DNA of 64,000 nucleotides. It comes from CAYRNY01 sp964425755. Lineage in GTDB: Bacteria > Chloroflexota > Anaerolineae > Aggregatilineales > Aggregatilineaceae. Position 1 is the first letter of the stretch, and every line of letters begins with the position of its first letter. Positions 1 through 8,938 of the stretch are shown piece after piece. A program made the translations under genes and the position numbers. Below the pieces are notes generated by a model, which had not been told where the DNA came from, searched no databases, and saw only the letters and a list, made by a program, of their open reading frames with translations. The stretch lies in contig CAYRNY010000010.1 in NCBI GenBank assembly GCA_964425755.1, positions 121,605 to 185,604 of the forward strand, in the 5' to 3' direction.

Positions 1-2
1 GG

Positions 3-1580
3 GCCGGGCAGACGTTGCCCGACGCGCTCTATATCGCCGGGGGCGTCGCGCTCAGCGCGCCGGAACTGGCGCAGGGCCTGGTGCGGAACTTCCTCGCCGT
101 GCAGCGTGACGACGGCTGGATCGACGCCCGGCCCGGTCTGGACGGGCAGCGCGTGCACGTGCTGGCCCCGCCGCTGCTGGCGACGCTGGCCGAGACGGTC
201 TACCGCTACACCGGCGACCGGGAGTTCCTGGCCGGGGTGATCGACGGGCTGGTCGCGTTCTTCTTCCGCTGGGCGCTGCCGCCGGGGAACGATATCGACC
301 GCGACGCGGACGGCGTGCCGGAGTGGAGCGATCCGCGCCAGGGCGCGTTCGACCAGGGGCCGGTGCTGGCCGCCGGGCGGGGCTGGAGCCAGGGTGTGGA
401 TATCACCACGATCGAAGCGCCGGACCTGCTGGCGTACCTGGTGCGCGAGGCGCGCGTGCTGACCTACCTTTGTGAGAAACTGGGGCGTGACGACCTGGCC
501 GCGCAGGTTGAGCCGCACCTGGAGCGCCTGACCACCGCGCTGCATGCGATGTGGGACGCGGACGCGCAGTGCTTCCGCTACCGCGACCGCGATTCGCACG
601 CCACGACCCAGGGCACGCTGGTCTTTGAGGGTAAGGGCGACGCCGGGATCGCCGTGCGTACCGAGCTGCCGGAACCGGGGCGCTTGATCGTGCACGTCAC
701 CGGCGGGTTGAGCCGCAAGCCGCACATGGAGTGTACGATCGAGGGGGTTGATATTCACGGCAATGGGGCCAACGAGACGCTCGCGCATGAGCGGTTTGAC
801 TGGTATCGCGGCGGGGGCAGCGCCACCACACAGACCGCCTGGTCCGCGATCACGCATTTGAGCTTCAGCGGGCTGAGCCGCGTCTTCACCGTCGCGGTGC
901 GCACGGTGAACCTCGCGCGCCCGGATATCGCGCTGCTCGCGCCGCTGTGGTCGGGCGCGCTGGAAGATGAGAAGGTCGCGCCGCTGGTCGCCGTGCTGAC
1001 CGATCCTGCGCAGTACGCGCAGCCGTGCGGGCTGAGCGGCGTTCCGGCTAGCGACCCGGCCTACGATCCGGCGCACCGCGACGGGCCGGGCGGTAGTTGG
1101 CCGGAATGGAACGCGCGGCTCGGACTCGCGCTGCTGGCGGTGGGGCAGGCGGCGGAGTCGGCGGACCTGTTCCGGCGCGTGCTGGCGGCCCAGGCCGCGA
1201 TCCTCAAGACGGAGCAGACCTTCCGCCGCTTCTGGGACGCGCAGACCGGCGCGGGCATGGGCGACGCCGAGGTGATCCAGGGCACGGTCTCGCTGGACTG
1301 GTTCGCGCGGCTGTTCAACGCCTTCGTGATCGGCCCGGCACAGGTCGCGATCACCGGGCCGAGTGCGTTCGCGGACCAGGCGATCACCTGGGCGCAGCAC
1401 GGCGTGCGTATTGTCCGTGATGGTGATGGCACCGTGATCACGTTCCCGTCAGGGCACACGGTCGAACTGCTGCCGGATGCCGATCCGCAGGTGGTGCGCG
1501 ATCCGAAAGCCGGGCGCACGCGCAGCGCGCCACGCGCGGCAGGGCCGGATGACATCGACCTGCTGCCGGACGGGACGTGA
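3..1580 (+). CDS. (alpha/alpha)6-barrel glycoside hydrolase-like protein, 5' end cut by window
   Basis: The frame is open to the left edge, so the gene begins before the window; the TTG at 15 is probably not the real start. The visible 525 or so residues read as a six-hairpin glycosidase of the GH63/GH15/trehalase type: helical repeats, a DRDADGVPEW motif (about residue 100) and a late GGSWPEWNARLGLALL stretch resemble the MGH1-like catalytic fold. Between them lies a beta-rich insertion (about 200-330). The last 100 residues are polar and end in an Asp/Pro/Arg-rich tail. No signal peptide can be judged. The substrate cannot be told from sequence. A role in alpha-glucan use would suit the debranching enzyme 5 kb downstream, but this is inference. 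Confidence 0.6.
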   Translation, partial: AGQTLPDALYIAGGVALSAPELAQGLVRNFLAVQRDDGWIDARPGLDGQRVHVLAPPLLATLAETVYRYTGDREFLAGVIDGLVAFFFRWALPPGNDIDRDADGVPEWSDPRQGAFDQGPVLAAGRGWSQGVDITTIEAPDLLAYLVREARVLTYLCEKLGRDDLAAQVEPHLERLTTALHAMWDADAQCFRYRDRDSHATTQGTLVFEGKGDAGIAVRTELPEPGRLIVHVTGGLSRKPHMECTIEGVDIHGNGANETLAHERFDWYRGGGSATTQTAWSAITHLSFSGLSRVFTVAVRTVNLARPDIALLAPLWSGALEDEKVAPLVAVLTDPAQYAQPCGLSGVPASDPAYDPAHRDGPGGSWPEWNARLGLALLAVGQAAESADLFRRVLAAQAAILKTEQTFRRFWDAQTGAGMGDAEVIQGTVSLDWFARLFNAFVIGPAQVAITGPSAFADQAITWAQHGVRIVRDGDGTVITFPSGHTVELLPDADPQVVRDPKAGRTRSAPRAAGPDDIDLLPDGT

Positions 1581-1673
1581 TTTGCCCGGCGCTTTATGAT
1601 ACGAGTTTGCTACCACAGGCGCGCCCGTTATGCGGGCTGCGGGACGCGTGGGGTGGCGCGGTATGGAATCGCT

Positions 1674-1706
1674 GCAAACGCCAGCCCGTAACACGCTGGC
1701 GTTTGC
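1674..1706. terminator. 12-bp stem-loop between convergent genes
   Basis: A perfect 12-bp inverted repeat (arms GCAAACGCCAGC and GCTGGCGTTTGC) around a 9-base loop lies between the ends of the glycosidase and the small protein on the other strand. There is no long T run on either side, so it may end transcription from both sides weakly or act as an mRNA-stabilising hairpin. Confidence 0.5.
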
Positions 1707-1740
1707 GGTGTATGCTGGCGGGTAGGGTGTGCCGGGTGGT

Positions 1741-1950
1741 TCAGGCCCGGCGCTTGAACAGCCCCGACAGCAGCGCCATGAACCCCGACGCTTGTTGCGG
1801 CCTTTCGCCGGCGAGCACGGCGTCGATCTGGCTGGCGGCGGCTTTGGGCAGCTTGGCCTTGAGTTCGTCGACCACGATCGTCACGACACGCTGCGCGGTC
1901 GCTTCGTCCAGTTGGGTTTTGGTAAGCACAAGTTTTACCAATTCGTCCAT
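1741..1950 (-). CDS. small helical protein, DUF2267/DUF937-like
   Basis: A 69-residue helical protein starting MDELVKLVLTKTQLDEA. The pattern of a short helix, then 'AQRVVTIVVDELKAKLP', then 'ASQIDAVLAGE' and a basic C-terminus resembles small Chloroflexota and actinobacterial proteins related to DUF2267/DUF937. No transmembrane segment or catalytic motif is visible. I chose the ATG at 1950 over the upstream ATG at 1965 because a G-rich Shine-Dalgarno-like stretch (GGGGGTG) sits 7 bases before it and relatives start with MDEL. It is a single gene, convergent with the glycosidase. Function unknown. Confidence 0.6.
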   Translation of the reverse strand: MDELVKLVLTKTQLDEATAQRVVTIVVDELKAKLPKAAASQIDAVLAGERPQQASGFMALLSGLFKRRA

Positions 1951-2041
1951 CGTAAACACCCCCATTGCTCAAATGTAGTTTCAACTCCATCATAAGCGTT
2001 AACACGAGGCGGCGTCAACCGGGACGCCGCAAGTGGGCGGC

Positions 2042-2079
2042 GCAAAAGCAGCGGGACGCACCGTGATGATGCGTCCCGC
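2042..2079 (-). terminator. intrinsic terminator of the ABC exporter operon
   Basis: Read on the minus strand, a perfect 10-bp stem (GCGGGACGCA with TGCGTCCCGC) is followed by TGCTTTTGCG, 30 bases past the stop codon of the last permease gene. Confidence 0.7.
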
Positions 2080-2108
2080 CGGGTGCTACTTGTGCGGTGT
2101 GGTGCGCG

Positions 2109-3476
2109 TTACCCGCGCAGCAGCTTCGGGATGTCCTTGAACGACGGCATCGTGCCGCTGAGCAGGATGTTCACGCGGAACAAGCGCCCCGCAAACCAGA
2201 TCGCCCCGCTGATGCCCAGCAGCAACAGCCCGAGGCTGATCGCGACCTCGATCGCCGGTACGTTGGTCACCGCCATGCGCATGATCATCGACAGCGGGGC
2301 GGTCAGCGGGAACAGGCTTAGGATGCGCGGCAGCGTGCCGTTAGGGTCTTCGACGAACAGCGTCAGGAAGAAGAACGGAATCGCGGCGGGCAGTGTCACC
2401 ACGACGACGAAGTTCTGCGCCTCGCGCACGGTGGTGCTGATCGCGCCGATCGCGGCCATCAGGCTGCCGAACTGCAGGAACCCCAGCACGAAGTACAGGC
2501 CCACGAACGCCAGCATCCGCGCGCTGATGTCCAGGTTGCCGACCTGGCTGAAGACGTCGCCGGCCTGCGCCCCCAGGTAGGTGAAGGTTGCCACCAGCAG
2601 CATGATCTGGAGCAGGGCGGTCAGGCCCATCGCCAGCACCTTGCCCGCGAGCAGTGCGGTCGGCTGTACCGAGGACATGATGATCTCGATGATGCGCGAT
2701 TCCTTTTCCTGCACCACGCTTTGCATCAGGTACCCGCCACCCCAGAAGATGCCGAACATCGTCACCAGCCCGAAGCCATAGACCAGCACGAAATTACGAT
2801 TCTCGTTTTCGGTCTCGACTTCGCCGGTTTCGGTCAGCTTGTGGATCGTGACGTAGGCCGGGTTGCGCAGCCGCAGGTAGAGCGCCTCGTATTCCTCGGC
2901 GTCCACATTGTACAGCACGCTGCGGATGATGTAGTCCTCAATCGATGATTGCCTCTCCATCGCGCTGATGTTCAGGCTTTCGATGTAGATCGACACGCTG
3001 CCGGTGGCGACGTAATCCGGCTCGATCACCGCCAGCAGGTCGATCGTCCCCGCATCAAGGGCGGCCTTGCCGGTTTCTAACGCGTCAAACGCGATGATCC
3101 GGCTGCGCAGGCAGTAGGGCGACGAGATGCGCTTGATCAGGTTGCTGCGGACACCGGCGATGTTTTCGCCGCCCGACAGCGCGTTAAGTTCGTCTTCTTC
3201 CGGGTTACAGCTCACCTCTGGATAGCTTTCCGGTGGCGGGAACAGCGCCTCCGGGGTGCGGTCCACGTAGCCGATCAGCTCATCACCATCGACGGTTTCG
3301 GCAACCGGTGTGCTGGGGACTTCTTCGCTCTCGCTGCTGGTGCGATCCTGGTAAAACTGGTAGCCGTAAAAGGCGGCGATCGCCAGCAGCGGCACGCCGA
3401 AGGTCAGGAACAGGTACGCTTTGCGCCGGAAGGCTTGTTGCAGCTCGTAACGGAAGACATCGAGCCAGTGTGTCAT
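2109..3476 (-). CDS. ABC-2 type transporter permease (NatB/YhaP-like)
   Basis: A 455-residue permease of the ABC2_membrane_3 class. One transmembrane helix near the N-terminus (about 19-42) is followed by a large extracytoplasmic domain (about 45-235), then a block of five or so helices to the C-terminus. The cytoplasmic motif QEKESRIIEIIMSS after the second helix is the family's coupling segment. It overlaps the previous permease gene by 4 bases (ATGA) and has GGAGG 6 bases before its ATG. With the partner permease and ATPase it should form a heterodimeric exporter like NatAB. The substrate (Na+, peptide or lipid) cannot be told. Confidence 0.85.
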   Translation of the reverse strand: MTHWLDVFRYELQQAFRRKAYLFLTFGVPLLAIAAFYGYQFYQDRTSSESEEVPSTPVAETVDGDELIGYVDRTPEALFPPPESYPEVSCNPEEDELNALSGGENIAGVRSNLIKRISSPYCLRSRIIAFDALETGKAALDAGTIDLLAVIEPDYVATGSVSIYIESLNISAMERQSSIEDYIIRSVLYNVDAEEYEALYLRLRNPAYVTIHKLTETGEVETENENRNFVLVYGFGLVTMFGIFWGGGYLMQSVVQEKESRIIEIIMSSVQPTALLAGKVLAMGLTALLQIMLLVATFTYLGAQAGDVFSQVGNLDISARMLAFVGLYFVLGFLQFGSLMAAIGAISTTVREAQNFVVVVTLPAAIPFFFLTLFVEDPNGTLPRILSLFPLTAPLSMIMRMAVTNVPAIEVAISLGLLLLGISGAIWFAGRLFRVNILLSGTMPSFKDIPKLLRG

Positions 3477-4807
3477 CGTAGACCTCCTTCGTCACGCTGC
3501 ATATCGGACTCTGGCGCGCTGGTGAGCGTCTTCTGCCCCTGGCGCAGCGCCATAAACAGCGCGCGCGGGGTCAGGCGCTTGCCGTACATCAACATCCCCA
3601 GCCGGAACGCCTTCGCGCCCAGCCACATCACGGCCAGCACCGAGGCGAGCTGGATCGCGATGCTGAGCCACAGTTGCCATGCCGGCAGCGCACCCAGACC
3701 CAGCCGCAGGATCAGGCTGATCGCCGCGGTAAACGGGATGAAGCTCAGCACGACGGGCAGCGTGCCGTTTGGATCGTTAAAGAACACCGCCAGGAACATG
3801 ATCGGCAGCACGCTGATAAACGTGAAGAACCCCGCGATCTGGCGGCTCTCCTGTTCCGCCGTGACCGATGCGCCGATGCTCAGCATGAATGACGAGAACA
3901 GCATGAAGTTGATCAGAAACAGCCCGATCAGCAGCGCGAACTCGGCAGGCTCGAACGACACGCCAGACAGGAACTCGCGCGCGTCCGTGTTGATCGCCGC
4001 GATCAGCAGCCCGCCGACGGCCCACAGGCCGATCTGCGTCAGGGACAGCGCGCCGAGTCCCAGCAGCTTGCCCCACAGCAGCTCGATCGGGCGCAGGCTG
4101 GTCGCGAGAATCTCCATCAGGCGCGTTTCCTTTTCCTCGACGACGCCGCTCATCAAGAACTGCGCGGTGGTGCTGGTCGCCATGAAGTAGAGCATGGCGA
4201 AGATGAACGGCAGGATCATCCGCCCGACCAACGCGGCCTCGCTCAATTCGTCGTCGGCGTCCAGGTCGCGCAGTGTGAAGTCGGTCCGTTCCAGGCGCGC
4301 GATGGGCACGGGCAGGTCGTCCGGCGCGCGGCTGGCGACGTGCGTTTTCAAGAACCCCTCGACCTCGTCGCGCAGCCGCTGGGGGATGCTGCTATCCGCG
4401 TAAAGCGACACCTGCCCGGTGAGGACGTAGTCGGGTTCGATCACTAAGTAGGCGTCCAACTCGCCGGATAGCACCTGCTGCATGGCGTAGGCTTGCAGTG
4501 CGTCGTAGTAAGCTGTCCAGGCGGCGTCATCCGCGCCCGTTTCCGGCGGCGCGAGCGCCGGGTCGCGCACGGGGACGTAGCCCTGCTCGGTTTCGACGTC
4601 CGGGTTGACGATCCCCGCGCGGTCGATGTAGCCCACCTGCTTGAAGGCGTCAAGGTTCGTCGCCTGCGTCACCACCACCTGCGTGATCAGGAACATCGCC
4701 GCGAATGATAACAGCGGCACGCCGAAGGCCGTGAACAGAAAGCTCGGTTTGCGGAAGTTGAAGCGATACTCGCGCTGCAACACGAGCCAGACTTTGTGCC
4801 AGCTCAT
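3473..4807 (-). CDS. ABC-2 type transporter permease (NatB-like), partner subunit
   Basis: A 444-residue paralogue of the following permease with the same plan: an N-terminal helix (about 21-42), an external domain (about 45-205), then a C-terminal membrane block preceded by VVEEKETRLMEILATS. The second membrane block is rich in Gly, Leu and Phe. It lies 4 bases after the ATPase stop and overlaps the next permease start, so the three genes are one tightly coupled operon. The two permeases differ clearly, which argues for an obligate heterodimer and not a recent duplication. Confidence 0.85.
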   Translation of the reverse strand: MSWHKVWLVLQREYRFNFRKPSFLFTAFGVPLLSFAAMFLITQVVVTQATNLDAFKQVGYIDRAGIVNPDVETEQGYVPVRDPALAPPETGADDAAWTAYYDALQAYAMQQVLSGELDAYLVIEPDYVLTGQVSLYADSSIPQRLRDEVEGFLKTHVASRAPDDLPVPIARLERTDFTLRDLDADDELSEAALVGRMILPFIFAMLYFMATSTTAQFLMSGVVEEKETRLMEILATSLRPIELLWGKLLGLGALSLTQIGLWAVGGLLIAAINTDAREFLSGVSFEPAEFALLIGLFLINFMLFSSFMLSIGASVTAEQESRQIAGFFTFISVLPIMFLAVFFNDPNGTLPVVLSFIPFTAAISLILRLGLGALPAWQLWLSIAIQLASVLAVMWLGAKAFRLGMLMYGKRLTPRALFMALRQGQKTLTSAPESDMQRDEGGLR

Positions 4808-4811
4808 GCAC

Positions 4812-5738
4812 CTACCCTCCGTTCTGGCCGTTGTTGGTGCCGGCCACCTCGATGAAGATCTCGTTCAGGCTGGGGACGGCCAGCTCAAAGCGGCGCACAC
4901 GGTAATTTGCCCCCACGGCCATCGCTTCCATCACGTCGTCGGGCGTCACGCCGTCCGCCAGGTGCAGCAGCGCGACCTGGCCGTTGACGTCGTCGACGCT
5001 GGACACACCCGGCAGCGCGGTCCAATTGCCATCGCCCTCAACGAGCACGGCGTTCTTGGCGAACTCCTGGCGTACTTCAGCGACCTTGCCGTACAGCACG
5101 CGCCGCCCTTTGCTGATCATCAACATGCGCCCGGCCATCTCCTCGACCTGGTGCATCTGGTGTGTCGACATGATGATCGTCACGCCGTCCGCGTTCATCT
5201 CGTAAAGCATGTCTTTGACAAGCTGGGTGTTGACCGGGTCCAAGCCGGAAAACGGCTCGTCGATGATCACCAGGTCGGGGCGGTGCAGCACCGTGGTGAT
5301 GATCTGCACCTTCTGCTGCATCCCCTTCGAAAGCTCGCTGATCTTGCTCTTGGCGTGCTCCTCCAGCCCGACCCGTTCCAGCATCTGCAAGGCGCGTTTT
5401 TCGGCGTCGCTGCGTTTCATCCCTTTAAGCGTGCCCAGGTAGGTCAGCACCTCCAGCACGCGCACGTTGCGGTACAGGCCGCGTTCTTCGGGCAGATAGC
5501 CGATGCGGTCTTTGGTCCGTTCGGTGATCGGGCCGCCCAGCACGTGGATCGTGCCGGCGTCGGGCACGAGAATATCGAGGATCATGCGTAACATGGTTGT
5601 CTTGCCTGCGCCGTTTGGCCCAAGCATGGCGAAAATCTCGCCGCGCTGCACGTCAAATGTCAGGTTGTCTACGGCGGTGAAGTTCCCGTACCGCTTGGTA
5701 ACATTCCTCACGGCAATCGCCGGTCCTGTCTCAGACAT
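4812..5738 (-). CDS. ABC transporter ATP-binding protein (NatA-like)
   Basis: A 308-residue ATPase that energises the two permeases that follow it. It shows Walker A GPNGAGKTT, a Q-loop near YLPEERGLY, signature LSKGMQQKVQ, Walker B LVIIDEPFSGLDP and the H-loop MSTHQMHQ, with a C-terminal extension of about 80 residues as in NatA-type exporters. The start is the ATG at 5738 because AGGAGG lies directly upstream; the longer frame adds 22 unlikely residues. This is the first gene of the operon, and the 230 bases upstream must hold the promoter, though I found no convincing -35/-10 pair there. Confidence 0.9.
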   Translation of the reverse strand: MSETGPAIAVRNVTKRYGNFTAVDNLTFDVQRGEIFAMLGPNGAGKTTMLRMILDILVPDAGTIHVLGGPITERTKDRIGYLPEERGLYRNVRVLEVLTYLGTLKGMKRSDAEKRALQMLERVGLEEHAKSKISELSKGMQQKVQIITTVLHRPDLVIIDEPFSGLDPVNTQLVKDMLYEMNADGVTIIMSTHQMHQVEEMAGRMLMISKGRRVLYGKVAEVRQEFAKNAVLVEGDGNWTALPGVSSVDDVNGQVALLHLADGVTPDDVMEAMAVGANYRVRRFELAVPSLNEIFIEVAGTNNGQNGG

Positions 5739-5972
5739 GGTTCCTCCTGTATGGCAAGTGTTATGTCGTTCGCTGCCGGGGTGCACCGGTCCAGCATGCA
5801 ACACGATGAAGCAAGCGCTAATCCGCGTATAAATGCGTTATGCGGTCATGATCTAATACGTAGCATCGGAGAAAAAGTATAACGGATCTTGGGGGGTGTC
5901 TGACAGTGTCAGCTTGATTTCGGCGTTACGTCAGGTTGCGTTGGTCCGGCGTCAGGATAGCGCGCAGTGCGG

Positions 5973-6626
5973 CTATTGCAGCGGCGCGATCTGCACGAAA
6001 TCGACGGTGGCGCGGTTGCGCGCGCAGTCCGTCGCATCGAAGACGAGTTCGACCGGCGCGGACAGGTAGCGCCCGGCGGCGTGGAGCTGGACGAACACGC
6101 GCCGGTTGGCCGGGCCGGAAAGCGTGACGCGCCACCGCCCCGCGTCCTGCCCGGCGAGTTCGCCGGTGGGCACGGTTTGCGCGTCGAGGTAGTCGCCCCA
6201 CACCGTGATGTTAAGCGCGTCGGTGGGCTGGCCGTCCATGTCGCGGACCGTGCCATCGATCACCTGCTCGCTGCATGTGGCGGCGGCAGCGTAACGCGGC
6301 GAGTCGGGGGCCAGGGCGAAGGGGTATTCGCGGTATACCGGCGGCGGCACGTCTGGCGGGGTGCGCAGCCGGTCCGCCAGCGCGGCCTGGGTCTGGGACA
6401 CGTCAGCGTAGATCGCCGTCAGCGTCATGTCGAAAGCCTGTTCGCGGTCCTGGCTCTCCTCCCGGCTGATGATGAGCACCAGGATGCTGATCGTCAGCGT
6501 GACGATAAACAGGATCACCGCTACCGTCAGCGCGACCTGGTACGGGCGGTTGGCGAATCTGCTGCTGGCCGGTTCGGGCGTGCCAGGCGGATCGTTTGGG
6601 GCCGGGTGGTTTTGCTGCGTGTCCAC
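5973..6626 (-). CDS. membrane-anchored extracytoplasmic protein of unknown function
   Basis: A 217-residue protein with a Pro-rich cytoplasmic N-terminus (about 1-28), one strong transmembrane helix (about 30-54, ALTVAVILFIVTLTISILVL) and an external domain. The external part has a coiled region and then a beta-rich section (about 115-217) with two Cys (TCSEQVIDG and ATDCARN) that could pair. The phrase DGTVRDMDGQPTDALNITVWGD resembles a carboxypeptidase-regulatory or Ig-like fold. The start is GTG with AGGAG 6 bases upstream. It follows the debranching enzyme by 25 bases on the same strand and may be co-transcribed. No function can be assigned. Confidence 0.65.
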   Translation of the reverse strand: MDTQQNHPAPNDPPGTPEPASSRFANRPYQVALTVAVILFIVTLTISILVLIISREESQDREQAFDMTLTAIYADVSQTQAALADRLRTPPDVPPPVYREYPFALAPDSPRYAAAATCSEQVIDGTVRDMDGQPTDALNITVWGDYLDAQTVPTGELAGQDAGRWRVTLSGPANRRVFVQLHAAGRYLSAPVELVFDATDCARNRATVDFVQIAPLQ

Positions 6627-6651
6627 AGTTGCTCCTGGCTCCTGGTGGCGG

Positions 6652-8679
6652 TCAGGGTGTCGTATCTGGCTTGCGCTTCAGGCGCGGCGCGAGGGCGCGC
6701 CACGCGCGCAGGATTTCGGCCACGCTCCACGCCTGGGCGATCGCGCCGCGCGGGGTGTGCGGCGGGTCCCCGTCGAAAATCTCACTGATCGTGCCCAGGC
6801 CGTGATCGTTCAGGTGGTCGGCCAGCGGCTCCAGGTAGCTCAGCGCGACTTTCGGATTCTGGTAAACGGCGTAGTGCGCGCTCACGAACGGCCCGATCAG
6901 CCATGACCAGACCGTGCCCTGGTGGTAGGCGCTGTCACGCTGGAGCGGGTCCCCGCCGTAATGCCCGACGTAGTCCGTCTCGTCCGGCGCGAGGCTGCGC
7001 AGCCCGTAGGATACCACAAGCTCGCGGGCGCAGATGTCGACCACCGCCTTCGCGTGTGCTTCGTCCAGCAGCGGGAACGGCAGCGCGACCGCGAAGATCT
7101 GGTTCGGGCGCAGCGTTGGGTCGTCGCCGTCCGGCCCGTCGATCACGTCGTAAAGATAGCCGCCGTTGTACCAGAACCGGGCTTTGAAGCTCTCAAGGGC
7201 GTGGTCCGCCAGCGCGGTGTAGTGCTGCGCGTCCTGCGGCTTGTCGAGTGCGGTGGCGAGTTCGGCGGCGACGCGCAGCGCGTTATACCACAGCGCGTTG
7301 ATCTCGACCGGCTTGCCGACGCGCGGCGTCACGACCCAGTCGTCGATCTTGGCGTCCATCCACGTGAGCTGTGTCCCCGGCTGGCCCGCGTAAAGCAGGC
7401 CGTCGTCGGGGTCCATGCGGATGTTGAAGCGCGTGCCGTCGATGTGCCACTGGATGATATCGGCCAGCACCGGGTACAGCTCGCGGACCACGTCCTCATC
7501 GTTGCGGGCCCGGTAGCAGGCGTAAACCGCCTGAAAGTACCACAGCGTCGCGTCGACCGTGTTGTATTCGGGGCTGGTCCCGGCGTCGGGGAAGCGGTTG
7601 GGCAGCATCCCGCGATCGGCGAATTGTGCGAATGTGCGCAGGATCGCGGCGGCTTCCTTGTGGCGTCCGGTCGCGATCGTCAGCCCCGGCAGCGCGATCA
7701 TCGTGTCGCGCCCCCAGTCGCTGAACCAGGGGAACCCCGCCAGCACGCTTTTGCCCGGCTCGCCGCCGACGCTGCGCGTGACGATGAACTGGTCCGCTGC
7801 CAACACCAACTGGCGCACCCACTGCGGCGCGTCGTCGTCCAGGTGTGCCTGCGCGATCAATTCCTGCTGGCGTTGTTGCTCGGCGTGCAGGGCGTCGTGC
7901 CAGGGCTGCGGATCGCTGGCTTCGGCGGTCAGCACGACGGCCAGGGTGTTGCCCAGTTTCAGGTCCGCCATAATCGAGGCCGCCGCGAACAGGTCTTCCT
8001 GGTTTTCTTCGCCGCGCCGTTTTTCCTCGGCCAGGTGGAAGGACCACCACCATTCGGATTCAGGCGTGATCGATCCGCCGTTGGTCAGGATGCGGAACGG
8101 CGGCATTGACCCGCCCATGCGCTCGGTGTGCGCCAGCACGGTGACCGCCTGCCCGTTGGGCCAGGGGGCGGCGCTCGGCTCCACGTCGATGTGGTAGCCG
8201 CCTTTGGTCAGCGCGCGGTGGTCGCGGCACGCGCACAGCGGCTTGAGCGCCAGCCGCACATTTGAGGTGCCGCGCGCGTAGGTGTAGGTGATGTAGGTCG
8301 TGTTGTGGCCGTGCTCCATCCAGATCCGCTGCACGATGCGCACGTCCCCGATCGCCCACACGAAAACAGGGATCGTGCCTTCCAGCCGGAAGCTCTCCAG
8401 GTGGCGGTAGCCGTCCGGCAGCACGACGCCCGCCGCCCAATGGTGCGTGACCAGCGGCGAGCGCCGCCCATCGATCTCGAGCCAGGCGTCCATGTTGGCG
8501 ACCGTCACGGTGCGCAGGGTCGGGGGACGGAGCGAGGCGGTCAGCAGGCTGTGATAGCGCCGCGTGCGCGCGCCGGCCAGCGATCCCATCGCGTACCCGC
8601 CGATGCCGTTGGTGACCAGCCACTCGCGGCGCATCAGCGTATCGAGATGGCCGGTGACTTCGCGCCCGAAATGGATCAT
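6652..8679 (-). CDS. glycogen debranching enzyme (amylo-alpha-1,6-glucosidase, archaeal type)
   Basis: A 675-residue cytoplasmic enzyme that removes alpha-1,6 branches from glycogen limit dextrins. The N-terminal GDE_N domain (about 10-230) opens with REWLVTNGIGGYAMGSLAG and RRYHSLL, typical of the archaeal/bacterial two-domain debranching family. The C-terminal (alpha/alpha)6 catalytic domain (about 290-660) has WFSDWGRDTMIALPGL, NRFPDAGTSPEYNTVDATLW and a late GTVWSWLIGPF motif. Length fits the family. GGGAG lies upstream of the ATG. A TTGACA/CATTAT promoter sits 62 bases upstream. It supplies linear glucan to the glucan phosphorylase at 40.3 kb and the GH57 transferase at 30 kb. Confidence 0.93.
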   Translation of the reverse strand: MIHFGREVTGHLDTLMRREWLVTNGIGGYAMGSLAGARTRRYHSLLTASLRPPTLRTVTVANMDAWLEIDGRRSPLVTHHWAAGVVLPDGYRHLESFRLEGTIPVFVWAIGDVRIVQRIWMEHGHNTTYITYTYARGTSNVRLALKPLCACRDHRALTKGGYHIDVEPSAAPWPNGQAVTVLAHTERMGGSMPPFRILTNGGSITPESEWWWSFHLAEEKRRGEENQEDLFAAASIMADLKLGNTLAVVLTAEASDPQPWHDALHAEQQRQQELIAQAHLDDDAPQWVRQLVLAADQFIVTRSVGGEPGKSVLAGFPWFSDWGRDTMIALPGLTIATGRHKEAAAILRTFAQFADRGMLPNRFPDAGTSPEYNTVDATLWYFQAVYACYRARNDEDVVRELYPVLADIIQWHIDGTRFNIRMDPDDGLLYAGQPGTQLTWMDAKIDDWVVTPRVGKPVEINALWYNALRVAAELATALDKPQDAQHYTALADHALESFKARFWYNGGYLYDVIDGPDGDDPTLRPNQIFAVALPFPLLDEAHAKAVVDICARELVVSYGLRSLAPDETDYVGHYGGDPLQRDSAYHQGTVWSWLIGPFVSAHYAVYQNPKVALSYLEPLADHLNDHGLGTISEIFDGDPPHTPRGAIAQAWSVAEILRAWRALAPRLKRKPDTTP

Positions 8680-8740
8680 ATGCCTGCTCCCTTCAAACCA
8701 TTAAAAATATAGGCTTCCGTCATGGGCGTGCCTGATCGGG

Positions 8741-8769
8741 ATAATGGGCTAAAACCGCGAAACTGTCAA
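8741..8769 (-). promoter_or_regulatory. sigma70-type promoter of the debranching enzyme gene
   Basis: On the minus strand, TTGACA and CATTAT are separated by 17 bases. The spacer holds CGGTTTTAG, which resembles one half of the CTAAACCGGTTTAG palindrome found near other glucan genes, but the other half is not preserved. Confidence 0.6.
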
Positions 8770-8803
8770 CTGTCCCCACGCCAGCATGAAGCGGGCGCAA
8801 CAA

Positions 8804-8833
8804 CCGCCCGCACAACCGGGGTTGTGGCGGGCG
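8804..8833. terminator. long GC-rich stem-loop downstream of the CBM48 gene
   Basis: Arms CGCCCGCACAACC and GGTTGTGGCGGGCG pair over about 13 bp with one bulge; an alternative 7-bp stem (GCGGGCG/CGCCCGC, 8791-8811) overlaps it. It lies 105 bases past the stop of the CBM48 gene and has no T tract, so it may be a weak or factor-assisted terminator or a repeated hairpin element. Confidence 0.4.
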
Positions 8834-8938
8834 GGTAGCTGTCTGGCGCGCGGGATGTGCAGGGCAGGACGGGGTCATCAGGGCGCACCCGTCGCGCGTG
8901 TGGGGCATGGCACACGCCGCGCCCCTGGACGGTGCCGC

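Noticed and set aside
5900..5912. CTGACA-G-TGTCAG palindrome as a terminator
   Set aside because: The stem is only 6 bp and there is no T tract on either strand.
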